Of a stretch of DNA of 64,000 nucleotides, positions 33,912-40,824 are shown piece after piece (position 1 is the first letter of the stretch; every line of letters begins with the position of its first letter). Position numbers and translations under genes: made by a program. The notes beneath the pieces were generated by a model. It saw nothing but the letters and a program-made list of their open reading frames with translations, did not search any database and was not told the DNA's origin. The DNA is taken from contig NZ_JAATHD010000008.1 of NCBI RefSeq assembly GCF_011947265.1, positions 186,001-250,000 on the forward strand. Reading direction: 5' to 3'. This DNA comes from Paenibacillus sp. HB172176 (GTDB taxonomy: Bacteria; Bacillota; Bacilli; Paenibacillales; Paenibacillaceae).

Positions 33912-34712
33912 TTAGGGGTATTTCCTCTGTCTCAGCGCCTCGTACATCAGAATCGTCGACGCCATCGCCACATTAAGCGACTCCGCTTCTCCCACAATCG
34001 GGATGATAACGGATTCATCCATCAGCGCTTGCACCTCTTGGGACAGTCCGTTCGATTCATTGCCCATCAGCAGCCAGGTCGGCTGCGACCAATTATAGCC
34101 GTAGCAGGTGCTCGTGGCCTGAAGCGAAGTTCCGACAATCCTCATCCCTTGCTCTCTGGCCTCGGGAAGCAGCTCCAGCAGATCTCCCTCCACGATTGGC
34201 AGATGAAACAGGGAGCCCATTGTCGATCGAACCGTCTTAGCGTTGTAGAGATCCGCGCACCCCTTGCCCAGAATAACCGCATCCGCGCCCGCGGCATCGG
34301 CGCTTCGGATAATGGTGCCGATATTGCCCGGATCCCGAACATGATCCAGCGCGATTACGAGCCCATTTTTCTTGAATAGGGCATCCTTCTTCATCTCGAG
34401 CGTGGAGACAACCGCAAATGCGGGCGGAGGCGTATCCGTATCCGTGCATCTTGTCATCACTGCCTTTGAAGCTCGTATCCACTCCGCATTCGTAGCTCCT
34501 GCCCAATCCTCAAGCTCGGCGGGCAAGCCCTGCTCATCGTCGTAGACAATTATCTGAACAGCCGCGCCGGCTTTTACGGCTTCCATGATCAAGTGCACGC
34601 CTTCCACAAGAAACAGCTTCTGCCGATTCCGATACTTCTTCTCAAGCAACGAAGCCCACAGCTTCACACGTTCATTCTGTGCGGAGCTTATCAACATATG
34701 ATTATGTACCAT
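33912..34712 (-). CDS. SpoU/TrmH-family RNA 2'-O-methyltransferase (RlmB/YsgA type)
   Basis: Likely methylates a ribose in 23S rRNA using S-adenosylmethionine (266 aa). The N-terminal substrate-binding domain begins with ISSAQNERVKLWASL and KLFLVEGVHLI. The knotted SPOUT domain shows the three motifs: VRDPGNIGTIIRSADAAG, LLMGNESNGLS and IPIVGEAESLNVAMASTILMYE. The ATG at 34712 has AAGGT upstream; a second ATG lies five codons later. Exact nucleotide target not deducible. Confidence 0.92.
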   Translation of the reverse strand: MVHNHMLISSAQNERVKLWASLLEKKYRNRQKLFLVEGVHLIMEAVKAGAAVQIIVYDDEQGLPAELEDWAGATNAEWIRASKAVMTRCTDTDTPPPAFAVVSTLEMKKDALFKKNGLVIALDHVRDPGNIGTIIRSADAAGADAVILGKGCADLYNAKTVRSTMGSLFHLPIVEGDLLELLPEAREQGMRIVGTSLQATSTCYGYNWSQPTWLLMGNESNGLSQEVQALMDESVIIPIVGEAESLNVAMASTILMYEALRQRKYP

Positions 34713-34801
34713 AAATGATTACCTTGCCTTCTATAGAAAATTTATTTTCCACAGTATAACACAGACTTCTGGATCTGGATGAACAGCGGACAATCCGGGC
34801 A

Positions 34802-34808
34802 CATTATA
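34802..34808 (+). promoter_or_regulatory. Sigma-G-like -10 element upstream of sspI
   Basis: CATTATA matches the forespore -10 CATNNTA, 38 bases before the start codon. The best -35 (GAACA at 34781-34785, 16-base spacer) is imperfect. Supported mostly by the spore-protein nature of the gene. Confidence 0.4.
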
Positions 34809-34846
34809 GGGGTGAGAAATCAAACTCTGGCAGGAGGTTATGACGC

Positions 34847-35089
34847 TTGGAAACCATTGATCTCAGGCAAGCCATTATTAACCGCGTTCAGGATAACAAT
34901 AAGAAGCAGCTCGCAGAGGTCATCGAGGAATCGATCGGAAATGATGAACGAACACTGCCCGGACTCGGCGTACTCTTCGAAATGATCTGGAAGCAATCGA
35001 ACAAAACAACGCAAACCAAATTAATCGACAGCTTATATGAGCATTTGCATCAAAACGCCGGCGCAAGCGCAAATCCTTCACCATCATAA
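34847..35089 (+). CDS. sspI: Small acid-soluble spore protein SspI
   Basis: Minor SASP of 80 aa made in the forespore. The conserved LRQAIINRV at the N-terminus, then LPGLGVLFEMIWKQS and LYEHL, match Bacillus SspI closely; the Ala/Ser/Pro tail is longer than the 71 aa of B. subtilis. The start is TTG with GGAGG nine bases upstream. It stands alone behind a sigma-G-like -10 element. Confidence 0.9.
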   Translation: METIDLRQAIINRVQDNNKKQLAEVIEESIGNDERTLPGLGVLFEMIWKQSNKTTQTKLIDSLYEHLHQNAGASANPSPS

Positions 35090-35101
35090 CCCGTTGCCGT
35101 C

Positions 35102-35144
35102 ACAAGCCATCCGTTTCGTCTACATGAGATGCTGGATGGCTTGT
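35102..35144. terminator. Hairpin between sspI and the hydroxyacid dehydrogenase gene
   Basis: Perfect 11-bp arms ACAAGCCATCC and GGATGGCTTGT around a 21-base loop, between two convergent genes. No long T run follows on either strand, so termination efficiency is uncertain. Confidence 0.5.
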
Positions 35145-35177
35145 TCGATAGGGGAGCTCGCTTCATCTGTTGCTTGA

Positions 35178-36158
35178 TTACCGGGCAGCGTCCTTGAATT
35201 CAGCAATAAGATGCGGCGGCTGCTTACCATCCAGCACATTCACCAGATTCTGCGCGGCAAGCATCGCCATGTCATTGCGCGTCTTCGTTGTCGCGGAACC
35301 GATATGCGGCAGCAAAAGCGCGTTTGGAAGCCGGAGCAGGGCATTATCCGTCGAAACAGGCTCCTTCTCGAACACATCAAGCCCCGCTCCGCGAATTCCG
35401 CCGTTCTGCAAAGCCTCGATAAGAGCCGCTTCATCGATTGTCGCGCCTCTCGACGCGTTAATGAAGAAGGCGTCGCGCTTCATTAGAGCGAATTCACGTT
35501 TGCCGATCATACCCTTCGTCTGCTCGCTAAGCGGCGTCAGCATAACCACGAAATCCGAGGTTGCAAGAAGAAGATCCAGATCTCGGTACACCGCGTCATA
35601 CTTCGCCTCGGCTTCCGGCTTGCGCGAACGATTGTAATATTGAACCTCCATCTCGAAGCCGAACCGTGCACGGCGGGCTACCGCTTCCCCGATTCGTCCC
35701 ATGCCGATGATGCCAAGCGTCGCGTGATGCACATCCATACCGAACAGATTGGCGCCGTCGCCGCGCTTCCAATTGCCATCCCTGACATAGCGGTCAAGCT
35801 CGGCCACCCGTCTTGAGACTCCCAGCATTAACGAAAACACGAGATCTGCGACCGTCTCATCCAGCACGCTTGGCGTATGAGTGCCAATGACGCCATACCG
35901 CTTCATCGCCTCAATGTCGAAATGATTGTAGCCTACCGATATCGTGCTGACGACCTTCAGATTCGGCGCCGCCTGCAGCAGCTCTTCGTCTATTCTGCGA
36001 CCAGCCGTTATGTAGCCTTGCGCATCCGCTAATCTTCTATGCAGCTCATCACGGGGAATCGTATCCTGCTCCTCCCATTTATCAATCAGGCATGATTCGC
36101 TCAAGAATTGCTCTACATAAGCAGGCAAGGATCGATCGACGAATATTTTCGGTTTCAT
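35178..36158 (-). CDS. D-2-hydroxyacid dehydrogenase (glyoxylate/hydroxypyruvate reductase type)
   Basis: NAD(P)H-dependent reductase of 2-keto acids (326 aa). The nucleotide-binding site is LGIIGMGRIGEAVARRA; the catalytic set is Arg in NASRGATIDEAAL, Glu in GLDVFEKEPV and His in LLPHIGSAT. The N-terminal catalytic domain has VVSTISVGYNHFDIEAMKRYGV. Closest in style to GhrB/YvcT (gluconate 2-dehydrogenase, glyoxylate reductase). A single gene with hairpins on both sides; a role beside the sugar-oxidation genes upstream is possible. Confidence 0.92.
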   Translation of the reverse strand: MKPKIFVDRSLPAYVEQFLSESCLIDKWEEQDTIPRDELHRRLADAQGYITAGRRIDEELLQAAPNLKVVSTISVGYNHFDIEAMKRYGVIGTHTPSVLDETVADLVFSLMLGVSRRVAELDRYVRDGNWKRGDGANLFGMDVHHATLGIIGMGRIGEAVARRARFGFEMEVQYYNRSRKPEAEAKYDAVYRDLDLLLATSDFVVMLTPLSEQTKGMIGKREFALMKRDAFFINASRGATIDEAALIEALQNGGIRGAGLDVFEKEPVSTDNALLRLPNALLLPHIGSATTKTRNDMAMLAAQNLVNVLDGKQPPHLIAEFKDAAR

Positions 36159-36297
36159 GCTGCCAACACTTCTTTCTTATTAGAGTTCCTTTCATCATAC
36201 CTGATATTCCGGAGAAATTTAAGTGCTGGAAGAGTTGAAACTGCTGTTCCCAAGTTTCTTAAGAAAGAAATCGATGGGTTAATTTGTGCCTTCTATG

Positions 36298-36341
36298 AAG
36301 AAGAGCCGCCCCCATAAATAATGGAGAGGACGGCTCTTCTT
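36298..36341 (-). terminator. Hairpin ending the Gfo/ThuA operon
   Basis: Arms AAGAAGAGCCG and CGGCTCTTCTT pair perfectly over 11 bp with a loop of about 22 bases, just after the stop at 36379. T content after the stem is modest, so it is a probable rather than certain terminator. Confidence 0.55.
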
Positions 36342-36378
36342 ATTCATGCTCATGCTTGCATCAGATTTTACGGATACA

Positions 36379-37479
36379 TTAATCGAGGCAGAAAGGCAGC
36401 AGATCAAGCGGCAAAGGAGCGGGACGCTCGCAGCTGCTCTTCATCTCGTAATGCTTGCCCTGCTCGGAGGCGTCATGGAAGCCATGCATCGCTTCCAGCA
36501 CATGATAAGCCAGCTCGCCGCTCGCGCGATGCTTGCGTCCGGTTTGAATCGCCTTCGCCATGTCAGCCGCTCCGACGCCTCGAGCATTCTCGGTATAGCC
36601 GTAAGCCAGCGGCAAGCTGCTCCACTCCTTCGAGCCCGCCCGCGACACACGTATCTCTCCGCCAAAATTATTCGGGTCCGGCACGACCATGGTGCCCGCG
36701 CTGCCGTAAACCTCGATTCGCGGCAAAGTGGAGCCGCCCTTCGCATCGAAGCTGGTCAGAATCGTGCCGATCGCGCCCGAAGCGAAATCCATTACGCCGG
36801 CGATATGCGTAGGCACCTCCACCTGAATTTTTTGACCGTTCTTAGGTTGACTTGTAATCGTCCGCTCCGGATAGGAAATTCTCGCCGAGCCGGTCACGCG
36901 GTTGATCGGGCCGAGCATCGCAACCAAGGCGGTCAAATAATAGGGGCCCATGTCGAACATCGGTCCGCCGCCCTTCTGGTAATAAAACTCGGGCGCCGGA
37001 TGCCAAGACTCATGTCCGCCCCCTACCATGAAAGCCGTGGCTCCAATCGGCGTCCCGATCCAGCCGTCCTCGATCAGCTTGATGGAGGTTTGAAGTCCGC
37101 CGCCGAGGAATGTATCGGGGGCGCTGCCCACGTACAGTCCCTTCCGTTTCGCCAGCTCAAGCACCTCCAGCGCTTCCTCGCGCATAACGGCGAACGGCTT
37201 CTCCACGTAGACATGCTTGCCCGCTTCCAACGCTCTCAGATTAACCGAGGCATGCGCCTGAGGAATCGTCAGGTTAATAATCATGTCAATCTCAGGATCG
37301 GCAAGCAGCTCCTCCACCGAGCATCCGCGAACGCCGTGCTGCTCCCCCTTCGCCTTCGCTCTATCCACATCCAGATCCGCGCATGCCGTCACCTGCAACG
37401 CATCGAACTTGCTGCCATTCTCGAAGTATATGCCGCTAATATTGCCGGTTCCGATAATGCCCGCTCTAATCTTCTCCAT
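36379..37479 (-). CDS. Gfo/Idh/MocA family sugar oxidoreductase
   Basis: NAD(P)-dependent dehydrogenase of 366 aa. The Rossmann fold begins RAGIIGTGNISGIYFENGS; the conserved EKPFAV lysine-proline motif lies near residue 95, and DMGPYYLTALVAMLGP is the usual catalytic-face helix. RBS GAGGGA precedes the ATG. It is the last gene of the lacI-gfo-thuA-gfo operon. Together with ThuA it resembles enzymes that oxidise glycosides at C3, but the substrate is unknown. Confidence 0.92.
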   Translation of the reverse strand: MEKIRAGIIGTGNISGIYFENGSKFDALQVTACADLDVDRAKAKGEQHGVRGCSVEELLADPEIDMIINLTIPQAHASVNLRALEAGKHVYVEKPFAVMREEALEVLELAKRKGLYVGSAPDTFLGGGLQTSIKLIEDGWIGTPIGATAFMVGGGHESWHPAPEFYYQKGGGPMFDMGPYYLTALVAMLGPINRVTGSARISYPERTITSQPKNGQKIQVEVPTHIAGVMDFASGAIGTILTSFDAKGGSTLPRIEVYGSAGTMVVPDPNNFGGEIRVSRAGSKEWSSLPLAYGYTENARGVGAADMAKAIQTGRKHRASGELAYHVLEAMHGFHDASEQGKHYEMKSSCERPAPLPLDLLPFCLD

Positions 37480-37535
37480 TATGCTCTTCCCTCATTCATT
37501 TAAGTAATGTAGATAATACTAAAAAATCAAATGGT

Positions 37536-38261
37536 CTACAGCTGATTATCCTGCATGCTTGTATAAGCTTCTCCCGCTCCGCCGGCTGCCTTCATCGCCT
37601 CGGCCTTGCCATCCGCGCACCATAGGAACGCTCTGCGCATCAGCTCCTTCACGACGGGAATGGCCATAATATCGGCATGATGCCCAAGCGAATTATAATA
37701 GACGCGGCCAAGTCCCCAGCGCTTCGTCCAGATGACCGGCATATCGACGGCCCCATTGGCCGAATGCGGCCCAGGCGCAACAGGGAAACGAGTTGTCGCC
37801 AGCACCTCGACTGCCGGATCCACATGCAAGTAATATTGCTCGGAGCACACCTCGAAATCGTCAATTCCCGTCACAAGCGGGCTCGTCGTATTCCGGATAT
37901 TAACCGAGTAATTCACTCCGTCATTGCCCGGATGGGATACCCAATTGCCTCCGGTCATGAACTGCCAATCCACGTTTTCGCGGAACGCATCGCACATGCC
38001 GCCATGACAACCGGCGAGACCTACGCCGCTCTGAACCGCAGCGGACACATTGTTCACGAGTTGCTGATCGATTCTGCCCATCGTCCAATTCGGAATAATA
38101 AGATCCAGCGCTTTCAGCTTCTCGACATCCCCGAACGCGTCTTGCGAATCGGACACCTCCACCTCGAAGCCTTCCGCCGCAAGCTGCTCATTGAAAATTT
38201 CGGCAACCTCCTTCGGCTCATGACCGCTCCAGCCGCCCCATACAATTAATGCCTTCTTCAT
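37536..38261 (-). CDS. ThuA domain protein
   Basis: GATase1-like fold protein of 241 aa of the ThuA family, named for trehalose utilisation in rhizobia. It shows the N-terminal KALIVWGGWSGHEPKEVAEIF, GLAGCHGGMCDAF around the usual Cys-His site, FMTGGNWVSHPG and a C-terminal SLGHHADIM. RBS GAGGAG precedes the ATG. In the rhizobial pathway ThuA works with the Gfo-type ThuB through 3-keto disaccharides; here it sits between two Gfo-type genes. Confidence 0.92.
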   Translation of the reverse strand: MKKALIVWGGWSGHEPKEVAEIFNEQLAAEGFEVEVSDSQDAFGDVEKLKALDLIIPNWTMGRIDQQLVNNVSAAVQSGVGLAGCHGGMCDAFRENVDWQFMTGGNWVSHPGNDGVNYSVNIRNTTSPLVTGIDDFEVCSEQYYLHVDPAVEVLATTRFPVAPGPHSANGAVDMPVIWTKRWGLGRVYYNSLGHHADIMAIPVVKELMRRAFLWCADGKAEAMKAAGGAGEAYTSMQDNQL

Positions 38262-38320
38262 CTCTCAAGCACTCCTCTCTATCATTAACCTGACATTAGC
38301 AAACGCTCACTCTCAACATT

Positions 38321-39484
38321 CTAAACCTCGCTAAGCTTCACCCATCTGCGCTCGGCTATCGAGAGATCCACAGCTTCCAGCACCTCTTGACATTTCACGC
38401 CGTCTACGAAATTCGGCACAGGCTGGCGATTCTCTCCAATCGCGTTCATGAACTCCAGCATTTCATGCGTGAAGGTATGCTCGTATCCAATAGTGTGCCC
38501 AGCCGGCCACCATGCGTCCATATAAGCATGCGCGGGATCGGTGGCAAGCACGCGCCTGAAGCCTTGCACATCCTCCGCATCATCTGTGAAATAAACCTGC
38601 AGCTCGTTCATTCGCTCGAAGTCAAATTTGATGCTGCCCTTGCTGCCGTTAATTTCGAAAGCATTCGTGCAGCGATGTCCCGCCGCGAATCTCGTCGCTT
38701 CAATGCTGCCTAACGCTCCACTCGCGAATCTCGTCATGAATACCGTCGCGTCATCTACCGTAACCTCGCCCATCTCGGAGCTTCTGCCGCCCTTGGCACT
38801 TAGGCCTGTCATGGCTGCGGCAATCGGGCGCTGCTTCACGAAGGTTTCGTTCATGCCGATGACTTCCTCGAATTCGCCGACCAGGAACCGAGCCATATCA
38901 ATGACATGGGCGCCAAGATCGCCATGCGAGCCCGAGCCGGCAATTTCCTTCTGCAAGCGCCAGACGAGCGGGAACGACGGCTCAAGAATCCAATCCTGAA
39001 GGAATACGCCGCGGAAATGATAGATTTGGCCCAATCGCCCTTCGCCGATCAGCTTCTTCGCCAGTTGAACGGCAGGAGCGAACCGGTAATTGAAGCCGAC
39101 CATATGCTTTACGCCCGCCTTCTCCGCTGCTTGCAGCATTTCGCGGGAATCGGACAGCGTCAGAGCAAGCGGCTTCTCGCAGAAGAGATGCTTGCCAGCT
39201 TCGGCGGCGGCAATCGTAATTTCCTTATGCGCATCGCTCGGAGCGTTAATGTCGACCATGTCGATATCGTCGCGCTGCACTAATTCCCGCCAATCCGTAA
39301 CCGCCGTATCCCATCCGAATTGCGCCTTCGCCTGCTCCACGCCTTGCGGATCGCGACCGCAGATGACCTTCATTTCCGGCAATGCCCGCGCGTTGGGGAA
39401 GAACATTGGAAGCGCGCGATACGCCGTGCTGTGCGCCTTGCCCATAAACTTGTAACCTACCATGCCGACTCTTACTTTGCTCAT
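38321..39484 (-). CDS. Gfo/Idh/MocA family sugar oxidoreductase
   Basis: NAD(P)-dependent dehydrogenase of 387 aa. N-terminal VRVGMVGYKFMGKAHSTAYR, the EKPLAL motif, GSHGDLGAHVIDMARFLVGE and a C-terminal HEMLEFMNAIGENR region are typical of the family. The start at MSKVRVGMVG is preferred to the open frame reaching 39598, which would add an unrelated leader. It follows the LacI regulator by 52 bases with no terminator or new operator, so it is probably autoregulated with it. Confidence 0.92.
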   Translation of the reverse strand: MSKVRVGMVGYKFMGKAHSTAYRALPMFFPNARALPEMKVICGRDPQGVEQAKAQFGWDTAVTDWRELVQRDDIDMVDINAPSDAHKEITIAAAEAGKHLFCEKPLALTLSDSREMLQAAEKAGVKHMVGFNYRFAPAVQLAKKLIGEGRLGQIYHFRGVFLQDWILEPSFPLVWRLQKEIAGSGSHGDLGAHVIDMARFLVGEFEEVIGMNETFVKQRPIAAAMTGLSAKGGRSSEMGEVTVDDATVFMTRFASGALGSIEATRFAAGHRCTNAFEINGSKGSIKFDFERMNELQVYFTDDAEDVQGFRRVLATDPAHAYMDAWWPAGHTIGYEHTFTHEMLEFMNAIGENRQPVPNFVDGVKCQEVLEAVDLSIAERRWVKLSEV

Positions 39485-39536
39485 AAATGCTTCGCCTCTC
39501 CATCTTTTAAATTCAAAACAGAACAAGCCGTCTTCG

Positions 39537-40562
39537 CTATGAAGTTTCTCTGATAATAAGCTCCACGGGCAGCAACCGAAGCTGTGCCGGCATGTCATCC
39601 TCTTGATTGTCTTTGTGCTGCATGTCTATGACAAGCTCCGCCGCCAGTTTGCCCATCTCATAGAAGGGCACGGCAACGGATGAGAGCCTTGGATGAATAA
39701 TGCGCGAGCCGTCCGAATCGTCGTACCCGATCAGCTTGTAATGCGCGCCCGCTTCCAGCCCTTGCTCCTTAAGACCTTGCATGACTCCGATCGCCATCCG
39801 ATCGTTCGCGGCGAACACGGCGTCAGCCTCGCCGTCCCGAATGCGATTGCCGATGCTCTCCGCCAGCTGATAGCCGCTCTTCCTGCTATAATTGCCCTCG
39901 AACACCAGATCAGACTCGTAAGCTATGCTGTATTCCGCAAGCGCCGTCAAGTAGCCTTGAAAACGATCCGCGCTATTCGAATAGGGAGCGGGACCGTTGA
40001 TGAAAGCAATCCTTCTGCAGCCTTCAGAGAGCAGATGACTAACCGCTGTCCGGCTCCCGAGAACATGATCTGCATCAACGGAAAGAAACCTTTCGCCCTC
40101 AAACCTCTGATTCACGAGACAGAACGGAAAGCTTTCCTTCTGAAGCTCGCTTAGCGCTTCGCGTTCATCGCCCGCATCCTGCGAGCCAAGAATAATGCAA
40201 GCGTCAACCTTCTGCATGCGGAACAGTCTCGCATAATCCTTCTTGTCATCGGGCGTCTGGAAGATCAGTAACAGATCATAGCCCGCCCCCTTCGCCGCTT
40301 CTCCGATTCCGCTTAAGATTTCGGAGAAATAATAGGTCGAGAATAGATGCACCTTCGGCACAAAGGGTAGAATAACGCCAATATTACCGCTTCTTTTAAG
40401 CGCGAATTGCTGGGCCAGCCGGCTGGGCACGTAGTCAAGCTCGGCCGCTGCTTTCAGCACCCGTTCCCGAGTCTCTTCCTTCATCGGCCCCACATTGTTA
40501 AGCACTCTCGACACCGTAGCCTCCGACACGCCCGCAAGCTTCGCTACATCCTTCCTGCTAAT
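39537..40562 (-). CDS. LacI-family repressor with apparent ATT start
   Basis: DNA-binding repressor of 341 aa controlling the downstream Gfo-ThuA genes and itself. The HTH is ISRKDVAKLAGVSEATVSRVLNN at the very N-terminus, with the hinge helix VPSRLAQQFALKRSG; the periplasmic-binding-like sensor domain runs from about 60 on (NIGVILPFVPKVH to PVELIIRETS). GGGAGG lies eight bases before ATT (40562), exactly where homologues begin, and no ATG/GTG/TTG follows it at proper distance. Upstream in-frame ATG codons (40649, 40604) lack an RBS and would add residues before the HTH. Confidence 0.85.
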   Translation of the reverse strand: MSRKDVAKLAGVSEATVSRVLNNVGPMKEETRERVLKAAAELDYVPSRLAQQFALKRSGNIGVILPFVPKVHLFSTYYFSEILSGIGEAAKGAGYDLLLIFQTPDDKKDYARLFRMQKVDACIILGSQDAGDEREALSELQKESFPFCLVNQRFEGERFLSVDADHVLGSRTAVSHLLSEGCRRIAFINGPAPYSNSADRFQGYLTALAEYSIAYESDLVFEGNYSRKSGYQLAESIGNRIRDGEADAVFAANDRMAIGVMQGLKEQGLEAGAHYKLIGYDDSDGSRIIHPRLSSVAVPFYEMGKLAAELVIDMQHKDNQEDDMPAQLRLLPVELIIRETS

Positions 40563-40651
40563 TGCGCCAGCCTCCCAAATCAATAGTACAAACGAATATT
40601 TCATTTCAAACCGGAAATGCCTTCCTGTTATCCTTAACTTGACAATCACAA

Positions 40652-40669
40652 AATGTACACGCGTACATT
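40652..40669 (-). promoter_or_regulatory. Palindromic LacI-type operator
   Basis: AATGTAC-ACGC-GTACATT: perfect 7-bp arms around a centre containing CG, the hallmark of LacI-family sites (it also fits 12 of 14 cre positions). It overlaps the last bases of the -10 box, so binding should block transcription of the LacI gene. Confidence 0.7.
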
Positions 40670-40695
40670 ATTTCATGCAACTGCTTTTGTGTCAA
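40667..40695 (-). promoter_or_regulatory. Sigma-A promoter of the LacI-gfo-thuA-gfo operon
   Basis: Minus strand TTGACA (40695-40690), 17-base spacer, AATAAT (40672-40667): perfect -35, 5 of 6 in the -10. The operator follows directly. Confidence 0.75.
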
Positions 40696-40754
40696 GCTGA
40701 TTCTTGCCTCAGCCCTATGTTCCAGATGCTAAATCTGCTGTGCTTTTGCTATGC

Positions 40755-40797
40755 AAAAACGGCCCCGCGCATCCGCTCTAAGCGGGCACGGAGCCGT
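40755..40797 (-). terminator. Intrinsic terminator of the FAD-oxidoreductase gene
   Basis: On the minus strand ACGGCTCCGTGC pairs with GCGCGGGGCCGT (two G-U pairs). An inner hairpin CCGC/GCGG caps the stem and a T run follows. Confidence 0.8.
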
Positions 40798-40824
40798 ATG
40801 AAAAACCCTTTTGCAAAGGCATCA

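Noticed and set aside
36346..37503. 385-codon open frame on the plus strand opposite the Gfo/Idh gene
   Set aside because: Arg/His-rich mirror of a well-supported gene, with no RBS or family features.
39537..40649. LacI-gene start at the ATG at 40649
   Set aside because: No RBS there, and it would add 29 residues before the HTH, which in this family begins almost at residue 1.
40639..40669. Plus-strand promoter starting with TTGACA at 40639
   Set aside because: The only -10 candidate is spaced by 19 bases and no plus-strand gene follows; the minus-strand promoter explains the region better.
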